A stretch of DNA of 49,591 nt, from NCBI GenBank assembly GCA_036519295.1, contig DATDLN010000048.1, forward strand, positions 1-49,591. The letters are read 5' to 3'. Shown piece by piece: positions 33,236 through 40,252 of this stretch (the stretch's first letter is position 1; every line of letters begins with the position of its first letter). The stretch comes from JACVRW01 sp036519295 (GTDB lineage Bacteria > Actinomycetota > Thermoleophilia > Solirubrobacterales > Thermoleophilaceae). The notes under the pieces are model-generated. The model saw only the letters and a list, made by a program, of their open reading frames with translations, was not told the DNA's origin and did no database searches. The position numbers and the translations under genes are program-made.

Positions 33236-34151
33236 ATGGAGCTCCGCCACCTGCGCACGATCGTCGCCGTCGCCCACCACCGCTCGCTCACGAAGGCCGG
33301 CGAGCAGCTGTTCCTCAGCCAGTCCGCGGTCTCGCAGCAGATCCGCCGCCTCGAGGAGGAGCTGGGGGTCGAGGTGTTCCGCCGCACGAGCCGCAGCGTC
33401 GGGCTCACACCCGCGGGCCAGGTGATTCTCGGTTACGCGAACCGGGTGCTGGCCGAGGTGGACGGCATGCACAGCGAACTGGAGGAGATCTCCGGCCTGT
33501 TGAGCGGGGAGCTGCGGATCGGAGGCGTGTATCCGACCGGTCCGTTCGACCTCTTCGGGCTGCTGGCAGAGTTCCGGGTCGCACATCCCGGCGTGGCGAT
33601 CCACATGACCGAGTCCACGCAGGACGACGTGGTGGCGGCGCTGCGCGCCGACGAGCTGGACTGCGCGTTCGCGGCGCTCGACCCCCGCGCGCTGGGTGAC
33701 GAGTTCGCGGCCACGCTGCTGTGGGAGGAGGAGATCGTCGTCGCGCTGCCCACGGACCATCCGTGCTGTTCGCGGGAGCGGATCACCTTCGAGGAGCTCG
33801 CCGCGGAGGACCTGATCGCCTACCGTGACAACTCGGCGCTGCGCCGTCGCCTGGGAGAGGACGATGGCCGAGCGCGGGCTCGAACCCCGCAACGCGTTCG
33901 TGTGCACGGAGATGGCGGCTGTGCGAGCCCTGGCGAGCAAGGGCCTGGGGGTGGCGGTGATGCCCCGCTCGGTGGCCGAGCACCCCGGGCCTCCGATCGA
34001 GTTGCGGGCGATCGGCCCCGATCGGCTGACTTGGCCGATCGCGCTGGTCTGGCGCGTGGCGCGTCGCCAGACGCCGGCCGGCAAGGCCTTCATCGCGGTC
34101 GCCCTCGACTATGCAAAGCGCACCGAGCGCCCGGGGCTCCGGGCGGCCTGA
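33236..34151 (+). pseudogene. LysR-family regulator, one frameshift
   Basis: The HTH (ELRHLRTIVAVAHHRSLTKA, GEQLFLSQSAVSQQIRRLEE) and effector domain (LSGELRIGGVYPTGPFDLFG onward) read from ATG 33236 to LRRRLGE. Near 33860 the homology moves to another frame: TMAERGLEPRNAFVCTEMAA, VRALASKGLGVAVMPRSVAE, to AALDYAKRTERPGLRAA at 34151. Here one base too many (GAGGACG for GAGACG) explains the shift, unlike the other broken genes where a base is missing. The MarR-GNAT gene overlaps its end by 41 bases. Confidence 0.78.
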
Positions 34152-35040
34152 CGCCGCGGACGTCGCGCGCGTCCGCGGCTTCAACCGGCTGGTGACCCGG
34201 CAGGTCGGGGCCCTGAGCGACCCCTACCTCGGTCGGCGCCCGCTCGGGGAGTGCAGAGTGCTGTTCGAGATCGGCCCGGACGGGGCGACCCCGGCCGAGC
34301 TGCGCTCGCGGCTTGGTCTCGACTCCGGCCACCTCTCGCGCATCGTCGGCTCCCTTCAGCGGGACGGCTTGGTCGACGAGGGCCGGCCCCCCGCCGACCG
34401 GCGCACCGCTCTTCTCCGCCTTACGCCCTCCGGACGGTCCGAGCTGCGCGAGCTCGGCCGCAGGTCCGACGAGCTCGCGGCGTCGGCCCTGGCGCCGCTC
34501 ACATCCGAGCAGCGCGTACGGCTGCTGCACGCCCAGGCCGAGGTCAAGCACCTGCTTGCGATCTCGATGGTCGAGATCTCCCTCGAGGACCCCTCGTCGG
34601 CCGACGCCGGGTGGTGCCTCGCACACTATTTCGACGAGCTCGCCGAGCGCTTCGAGGAGCCGTTCGATCCGGGCCGGACACTGCCCGCCGACGCGGCGGA
34701 CCTGGTTCCACCGTCAGGGGCGTTCCTCCTCGCCCGCTCGGGCGGGCAGCCGGCCGGATGCGGGGCGCTGAAGACGCTGCGGCCCGGGGTCGGCGAGATC
34801 ATGCGGATGTGGGTCGACCGTTCCCACCGCGGCCTCGGGATCGGCGCCCGGCTCCTCGAAGCCCTCGAGGACCAAGCGGTCGCTCTCGGACATCGGCGCG
34901 TGCGCCTCTACACCAATCGCTCGCTCGATGAAGCGAAGGCGATGTACCGTGCGAACGGCTACCGGGAGATCGCCCGCTACAACGACGACCCGTACGCCAA
35001 CCACTGGTTCGAGAAGTCGCTGCCCCGGCCGAGGACCTAA
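34111..35040 (+). CDS. MarR-type HTH fused to GNAT acetyltransferase
   Basis: The 309-residue protein has a MarR winged helix at about 25-150 (ECRVLFEIGPDGATPAELRS, RLGLDSGHLSRIVGSLQRDG, LVDEGRPPADRRTALLRLTP) and a GNAT domain at about 165-305. The latter has the acetyl-CoA loop RSHRGLGIGARLLEALEDQA and the end AKAMYRANGYREIARYNDDP. This MarR-GNAT architecture is a known family in which regulator and enzyme share one chain. Substrate is unknown. The ATG at 34111 overlaps the preceding LysR gene; no later start fits the MarR fold. Confidence 0.9.
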   Translation: MQSAPSARGSGRPDAADVARVRGFNRLVTRQVGALSDPYLGRRPLGECRVLFEIGPDGATPAELRSRLGLDSGHLSRIVGSLQRDGLVDEGRPPADRRTALLRLTPSGRSELRELGRRSDELAASALAPLTSEQRVRLLHAQAEVKHLLAISMVEISLEDPSSADAGWCLAHYFDELAERFEEPFDPGRTLPADAADLVPPSGAFLLARSGGQPAGCGALKTLRPGVGEIMRMWVDRSHRGLGIGARLLEALEDQAVALGHRRVRLYTNRSLDEAKAMYRANGYREIARYNDDPYANHWFEKSLPRPRT

Positions 35041-35465
35041 CCGGACCCGGCCGCCGGCGGCAGGTCCTCGGGCAGGGCCACCTCCTGCGGCGGCACGCCG
35101 CGCTCGTCGTCCCAGGAGGCGAATGCCTCGGCGTCGCGGCCGATGTGCTCCCCGGCGCCGCCCAGCGCGAGCAGGACCACACGATCGGGACCCCGACTAA
35201 CGAGCTGGCGACGCAGGTCTGGCGCGACCCGGACGAGCTCGCGGGGCCGAGCACGTGCTCCTCGCGCTCGACGAGGAGCGTCAGCCTGCCCTCGAGCACG
35301 AGGTAAACCTCCTCCTGCCGCGGGTGGGGGGGATACGACCGCGCTGGCCGGGCTCGAGCACCAGCTGGTTCATCCCGAAGCTGGTCACGCCGAGCGGTCG
35401 GCGCAGCGACACGAAGCGCTCACCGGCAGCCGGATCCAGCCGCGAGCGCGCGATCCCGACTCCAT
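35037..35465 (-). pseudogene. cupin-domain protein, three frameshifts
   Basis: Joined segments give a typical small cupin of about 143 residues. They are M at 35465, then (G)VGIARSRLDPAAGERFVSLR, VTSFGMNQLVLEPGQRGRI, then HPRQEEVYLVLEGRLTLLVE and REEHVLGP, then ELVRVAPDLRRQLVSRGPDR, VVLLALGGAGEHIGRDAEAF and GVPPQEVALPEDLPPAAGSG. The frame is lost at the start codon (about 35462), in a run of seven G at 35326-35332, and near 35244. Each is explained by one missing G/C. It may bind a metal through the H-x-E-E type motif. The stop overlaps the convergent MarR-GNAT stop. Confidence 0.75.
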
Positions 35466-35516
35466 TACCACGAATCCTAGGCAAGCGGCTTGCCGCGCCC
35501 GCCATCCGCGGGACCC

Positions 35517-37730
35517 TCAGCGTCTGGGGCGGACTGTGATGTGGATGGGTGCGCTGATGCCGCCTGCGCCGGCGTTGTCCGTTGCCTTAGCCCTCAACGT
35601 GTCACTTCCAGACGCGGCTTTCCGCCAGCGGAACGAGTACGGGGCGCTTGTATCCTCGCCGAGTTTCACCGTGCCGTCGGCCCGGAAGAACTCAACCTTC
35701 TGGACGGTGCCGTCGGCGTCGCTCGCGGACGCGTTGATGGTGATGTCGGAGTGCCAGGCAAATGACGCGCCCTCTGACGGCGACGTGATGCTGACGGCGG
35801 GCGGCTGGTTCGTCGGCGGCGCGTCGGTAGTGGCCTCGGCGATGCCCGAGTAGCCGCTGCGGTTGTCGGACGGATCCACCGCCCGAACCCGATACCGGTA
35901 GGTGGTCGACGGCGACAGACCAGCATCGCTGTACGTCGTCGCCGTGGGTGCGGCTACCTCGGCAAAGGTCGTGCATCCCGGACCCTGACAGCGCTCCACG
36001 CGGTAACCGGTCACCCCGACATCGTCGGTCGACGCCGTCCAGCCGAGATCCAACCGGCCGGTGCCGCCCGGTGCCGCCGTAAGCCCAGTGGGCGCGGTCG
36101 GGGGAGATGTGTCGCTGGCCACCGTGACCATCTTCGCTACCGACGGTACGCCGCTCGCGTCCACGATGAACAGCATGTAGACGCCGGGCGGGGCGACGTT
36201 CGCGTTGGCGGGCGCGGTCGCCGCCAGCCCGCCCGCTCCGGCGGTGAAGGTAAGCGGCACGTAGCGCTGCTCCATGTTGACGGAGTGTGTGACGGCGCCG
36301 AGCCGGAGGAGCCCCACCTTGCGGATCGCGGCAGCGTCGGGCGTATCGATTTGAAAACCCGCCCCATACGCGACGCGCGCGGGGGCCCCAGCAATCGCCG
36401 GGCGCGGCGCGAGCTGGCCGGAGCCGTCCTTCTTGAACAGGTACGGCGGCGTGAACACTTGGGCGTTCTTCGCCAGGTAGCCGACCTGATCGCAGGTGCC
36501 GCAGATACCGCCGCCCGAGGAGAGCACACGTCCGTCGGGCAGGAGCAGCGCGGTCGAGTGGTACTGCCGCGTCGCCTGTTCGGCCGCCAGCGTCGTCCAG
36601 GTGCCGGTCGCCGGATTCCACAGCTCCGCCGAGTAGACGCCGTTGTTCAGGTCCACCAGCGAGGCCCCGGACGAGTTGCCGCCGGTGGCGAGCACGGTGC
36701 CGTCCGCGAGCACGGTGAGGTTGTGCTGACGGCGGCCGAACGCCATCGGCGCCGTGGCCGACACCTGCGGCGTCGCCCCGTTCAAATTGATCACCCGGGC
36801 GTCCTTGCTCGAGGATCCACCACCGGCGACCAGGATCTTGCCCACGTCATAGAGCGCGCGGCTCCCGTAGTTGCGGTCGAGCGAGTCGCGCTGGCCGAAG
36901 GCCTGCCAGGAACCACCGCCCGCAGGGTTGAGGCTTCGCATTGTCTGGTCGGGACCCGAGTAGAAGGCGCGGCCGTCCGGGGCCACGTCCATCCACGGGT
37001 ACAAAGGCAGATTGAGCGAAGCTGTGTTGAGGGCCCGCAGGCTGCCGTCGGTCTTGCGCACCTCCGGCATGTCCGGCCCGCCCTCGGTGATCAGCATCTC
37101 GCCGTTGTTCAAGGGCGTGACGCTCGGGTACCAGCGCCCGGCCGCCATGTTCGGCCCCAGGCTCCAGGTGTTGGTGTCCGAGTCGAAGATGTGCGTCTGA
37201 ACGATCCCCTGGAGCTGGGCGTTCTTGTTCCCGCCCGCGAGGAATATGGAGCCGTCCTCGAGATGGGCCAGGCCGCTGCAGAAGACGTTGTAGCCCGTGG
37301 TCACCCACACCGGCGTCTGCGTGCCGGTCGCTGGATCCCATACGGTCGCGCGGGTGTGGTCGTGCACCGGGTAGGTCTCGGTTGCGTTGTCTCCCACCGA
37401 GTCGTACGCGAGGACCTTCCCGTTCTCGAGCAGGGCCACGTGCACCCCGACCACCGGCCAGTCCACCAATGGACCCCACTGGCCCACGTCCCCTTCGGGC
37501 CCGGCGGCCGCGGCCTCCGCCGCCCGGGCGTCGGGCGCGGTGGCGGCGAGGGTGCTCCGCGCGAGCTGCCGCTCCTCGGCGGGACTGTGCGCCACCGAAT
37601 CCTCCGCCTTGTGGCGCCGAACCGTCTTGACCGAACTGGGGTGCCCAAGCGTGCTTGCGGGAGCTGCGACGGCTACGACGGAGGCCAGAAGGGCTGCAGA
37701 GAAGGCGAGCTGGGCCCGGCGCGGGGTCAT
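35517..37730 (-). CDS. secreted copper radical oxidase (galactose/glyoxal oxidase type)
   Basis: This 737-residue protein has a signal peptide (residues 1-29) and a kelch-like propeller. The full ligand set of the copper radical oxidases appears to be present: Cys151 (NVFCSGLAHLEDG) and Tyr201 (GRWYPSVTPL) for the thioether, the axial Tyr390 and equatorial His391 (RQYHSTALLLPDGRV), and His482 (AVTHSVNMEQRYVPL) in the DUF1929 domain. A fibronectin type III domain (about 535-630) and an Ig-like domain (about 635-735, PAVSITSPSEGASFAW) follow. Enzymes of this class oxidise alcohols or aldehydes and yield hydrogen peroxide; in Streptomyces, GlxA acts in cell-wall glycan formation. Substrate here is unknown. 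Confidence 0.9.
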   Translation of the reverse strand: MTPRRAQLAFSAALLASVVAVAAPASTLGHPSSVKTVRRHKAEDSVAHSPAEERQLARSTLAATAPDARAAEAAAAGPEGDVGQWGPLVDWPVVGVHVALLENGKVLAYDSVGDNATETYPVHDHTRATVWDPATGTQTPVWVTTGYNVFCSGLAHLEDGSIFLAGGNKNAQLQGIVQTHIFDSDTNTWSLGPNMAAGRWYPSVTPLNNGEMLITEGGPDMPEVRKTDGSLRALNTASLNLPLYPWMDVAPDGRAFYSGPDQTMRSLNPAGGGSWQAFGQRDSLDRNYGSRALYDVGKILVAGGGSSSKDARVINLNGATPQVSATAPMAFGRRQHNLTVLADGTVLATGGNSSGASLVDLNNGVYSAELWNPATGTWTTLAAEQATRQYHSTALLLPDGRVLSSGGGICGTCDQVGYLAKNAQVFTPPYLFKKDGSGQLAPRPAIAGAPARVAYGAGFQIDTPDAAAIRKVGLLRLGAVTHSVNMEQRYVPLTFTAGAGGLAATAPANANVAPPGVYMLFIVDASGVPSVAKMVTVASDTSPPTAPTGLTAAPGGTGRLDLGWTASTDDVGVTGYRVERCQGPGCTTFAEVAAPTATTYSDAGLSPSTTYRYRVRAVDPSDNRSGYSGIAEATTDAPPTNQPPAVSITSPSEGASFAWHSDITINASASDADGTVQKVEFFRADGTVKLGEDTSAPYSFRWRKAASGSDTLRAKATDNAGAGGISAPIHITVRPRR

Positions 37731-37750
37731 GCCTCACGCTAGGCCGCCGC

Positions 37751-38166
37751 ATGGGGGATCGGGCGCGATCGATACGAATTTCATCCCCGGGGCGCGACAA
37801 TCCCGCCGAGGCCACCGACGCGCCCGCCCCACTCCCACTCCGGCCGTCGGCGTCGGAACGGGATCGGTTCGCGCGGGTCCTTCGGGAGCGGTCGCTCGAG
37901 GAGCGGATGTCGCCCTGCCGTCGGCCACGACCGCGAGCGTCACGATCGGACGCGCGAAGGACTGCGACTGCGTGCTTCCGCACGCGACTGTGTCGCGGCA
38001 TCACGCCGAGCTGCGGCGCGAGGGCGAGCGTTGGCTGCTGCGCGACGTCGGCTCGCGCAACGGCACGCGCGTGAACGGCATGCGAGTCCTCGAGCCGATG
38101 GAGGTCCACCCGGGTGACCGGGTCGCGCTCGGCGATGCCCGCTACCGGCTAGCGGCGTCTCGCTAG
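37751..38166 (+). pseudogene. FHA-domain protein with shifted or deleted N-terminus
   Basis: The C-terminal 90 residues form a full FHA phosphothreonine-binding domain: TASVTIGRAKDCDCVLPHAT, VSRHHAELRREGERWLLRDV, GSRNGTRVNGMRVLE. They have no start codon near. In another frame, ATG 37751 gives MGDRARSIRIS and SASERDRFARVLRERSLEER, which resembles the first helix of a DUF1707 domain, often fused to FHA. The two frames meet near 37903, where helices 2-3 of DUF1707 would be. Either a base is missing or a short out-of-frame deletion took place. A less likely reading is one long frame that overlaps the copper oxidase start on the other strand. Confidence 0.5.
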
Positions 38167-38312
38167 CGGCGCCCCCAGGTCCGCACCACCCGGCGTGCCT
38201 TCCCGCAGCCGACGCCCGTGGCGGAGATGACGTCTCCGCCATACGTGCTGGCACACAGTCGCGAGGCGTGCGGCGCCGCCGCAGCGCTGTTGGCCACTAC
38301 GCTCCGAAGCAT
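38163..38312 (-). CDS. small two-Cys ORF, secreted-domain fragment
   Basis: This 49-residue frame starts 12 bases after the dapB stop. It carries SRLCASTYGGDVISATGVGC then GKARRVVRTWGRR. The C-(15)-C spacing and the GKARRVVR ending resemble the C-terminal domain of many secreted Solirubrobacterales proteins of unknown function, but there is no signal peptide. It may be a remnant. It ends against the FHA gene. Confidence 0.35.
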   Translation of the reverse strand: MLRSVVANSAAAAPHASRLCASTYGGDVISATGVGCGKARRVVRTWGRR

Positions 38313-38324
38313 GGGCCCGGCAGT

Positions 38325-38981
38325 CTAGAGCAGCCGCTCGAGCCCCACCGTCGGCGAATGCTCCAGCGACGCCACCTTCCTTACCGCCAGCAGCACGCCG
38401 GGCATGAACGACTCGCGCGCCGTCGAGTCGTGGCGGATCGTCAGGGTCTGGCCGGGGCCGCCGAAGACGACCTCGTGGTGCGCCACGAGCCCCGGCAGCC
38501 GCACCGAGTGGATCGGTTCGTGCACGTTGCCGCCCGCCTCCCGGATCAGGTCGGCGGTGCGCTTCGCCGTGCCGGAGGGGGCGTCGATCTTCCGGTCGTG
38601 GTGGAGCTCGACGATCTCGCATTCGGGCATGTGCGGCGCCGCGCGCTGGGCCAGCTCCATCATCAGGACCGCCCCGATCGCGAAGTTGGGAGCGACGAAG
38701 AGGTTGCCGGTGCCCACACCCTCGAGCGAGGAGAAGTCGGCCCCGGTGGTGCCCATGACGCAGTGCACGCCGGCCTCGAGGCAGGCGCGGGCGTTCTCCA
38801 CGGCCGAGTCGGGCGTCGAGAAATCGACCACGACGTCGGCGTCGCCCAGCACCTCGTGCAGGGGAGTATGGAGCAGGGGATCGGCGCGACCCACCAGCGA
38901 GAGGTCGTCGGCAGCGTCGACGGCCCCGCACACTGTCTCTCCCATGCGCCCGGCGGCGCCGGAGACCGCGACGTTGATCAT
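38325..38981 (-). CDS. dapB: 4-hydroxy-tetrahydrodipicolinate reductase
   Basis: The 218-residue enzyme reduces the DapA product in lysine/diaminopimelate synthesis. The NAD(P)-binding motif VSGAAGRMGETV, the substrate region VMGTTG, FVAPNFAIGAVLMMELAQRA and the catalytic ELHHDRKIDAPSGTA are all present. It is shorter than E. coli DapB (273 residues), because the region between the first strand and VVVDFSTPDS is condensed, as in other actinobacteria. The ATG at 38981 overlaps the M16 peptidase stop (ATGA). Confidence 0.95.
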   Translation of the reverse strand: MINVAVSGAAGRMGETVCGAVDAADDLSLVGRADPLLHTPLHEVLGDADVVVDFSTPDSAVENARACLEAGVHCVMGTTGADFSSLEGVGTGNLFVAPNFAIGAVLMMELAQRAAPHMPECEIVELHHDRKIDAPSGTAKRTADLIREAGGNVHEPIHSVRLPGLVAHHEVVFGGPGQTLTIRHDSTARESFMPGVLLAVRKVASLEHSPTVGLERLL

Positions 38982-40252
38982 GCCGCGAGCGCCGGGGACA
39001 CCGCCCCCAGCGCCGCGCGGAAGGAGCCCTCCTCGGCGCCGACGCCGGCGGCCGACATGCCGTCCGGCCGGTAGAGCTCGCGCCCCAGGGCCGCGACGTC
39101 CTCCAGCGTCACCGCGTCGAACGCGGCCAGGACCTCGTCCACCGTCATCAACGGCACGCCCATCAGAACGGAGCTGCCGAGCCGGTTCATGCGGGTGAGG
39201 GTGCTCTCCATCGAGAGCACGGTGCGGCCCTTCACGTTCTCCCGCGCCCGCGCCAGTTCCTCCTCGGTCACGCCGTTCTCGTGCAGTCGGCGGAGCTCGG
39301 TGCCGATCACGTCCATCGCCTTCGTGACGTTGTCCGGCCTGGTGCCGACGTAGACGGCCACCTGTCCGGAGTCCGCGTAGTGGCTGGCGTAGGAGTAAAC
39401 GGCGTAGGCGAGGCCGCGCTTCTCGCGCACCTCCTGGAAGAGCCGCGAGGAGGTCGAGCCGCCCAGGATCGTGTCGAGCACCCGCAGCGCGAAGCGGCGG
39501 TCGTCGCCCCGCGGGATGCCCGGCCCGCCAAGGCAGATGTGGTACTGCTCGGTCTCCTTCTTGAAGAAGCGGAACGCCGGCGCCGGCCCGTTCGGCGAGA
39601 CGAGCCCCGGCGGAGCCGTCCGGGCCTCGCCGACGGCCGACTGCACCAGCTCGAGGATGCGTTCGTGCTCCAGATTGCCGGCGGCCGCCACCACGATGTT
39701 CCCCGGGACGTAGCGGCCGTCGTGCCAGGCGGCGATGTCGGGCACGGGCACCGAGGAGATGACGTCGGCGCGTCCGATGATCGGCCGACCCAGCGGGTGC
39801 TCGCCGAAGACCGCCTCGGCCAGCACGTCGTGCACCTTGTCCTGGGGCTCGTCCTCGTACATGGCGATCTCCTCGATCACGACCTGCCGCTCCGACTCGA
39901 TGTCCGGGTAGGCGGGCCGCAGCACGATGTCCTGGAGGACGTCGAAGGCCCTCTCCAGGTGGCCGTCGAGAAAGCGCGAGTAGACGGAGGTCGTCTCCTT
40001 GCCGGTTCCGGCGTTGACCTCCGCCCCCATGGCGTCGAACGCCTCGTCTATCTCACGCGAGCTGAAGCGGTCGGTCCCCTTGAACAGCAGGTGCTCGAGG
40101 AAGTGCGAGATGCCCGCCTGCTCATGCCCCTCGTCGCGCGAGCCCGCGCGAATCCAGAACCCGAGCGCGATCGAGCGCACCGAGGGCATCGCCTCGGTGA
40201 CGACCCTCACGCCCGAGTCGAGCGTGCTGAGTCGCGCCGGCCCAGCGCTCAC
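38978..40252 (-). CDS. M16 family zinc metallopeptidase
   Basis: The 424-residue protein is a processing-peptidase-like M16 enzyme. The inverted zinc motif HFLEHLLFKGT near residue 49 and the downstream ligand in DIESERQVVIEEIAMYEDEP are present. The C-terminal half has the matching R/Y pair of the family (GGSTSSRLFQEVREKRGLAY, AVYSYASHY). It presumably trims small peptides or proteins; no target is known. The GTG start overlaps the pnp stop (GTGA), and the stop overlaps dapB. The pnp-M16-dapB order is found in many Gram-positive bacteria. Confidence 0.94.
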   Translation of the reverse strand: MSAGPARLSTLDSGVRVVTEAMPSVRSIALGFWIRAGSRDEGHEQAGISHFLEHLLFKGTDRFSSREIDEAFDAMGAEVNAGTGKETTSVYSRFLDGHLERAFDVLQDIVLRPAYPDIESERQVVIEEIAMYEDEPQDKVHDVLAEAVFGEHPLGRPIIGRADVISSVPVPDIAAWHDGRYVPGNIVVAAAGNLEHERILELVQSAVGEARTAPPGLVSPNGPAPAFRFFKKETEQYHICLGGPGIPRGDDRRFALRVLDTILGGSTSSRLFQEVREKRGLAYAVYSYASHYADSGQVAVYVGTRPDNVTKAMDVIGTELRRLHENGVTEEELARARENVKGRTVLSMESTLTRMNRLGSSVLMGVPLMTVDEVLAAFDAVTLEDVAALGRELYRPDGMSAAGVGAEEGSFRAALGAVSPALAA

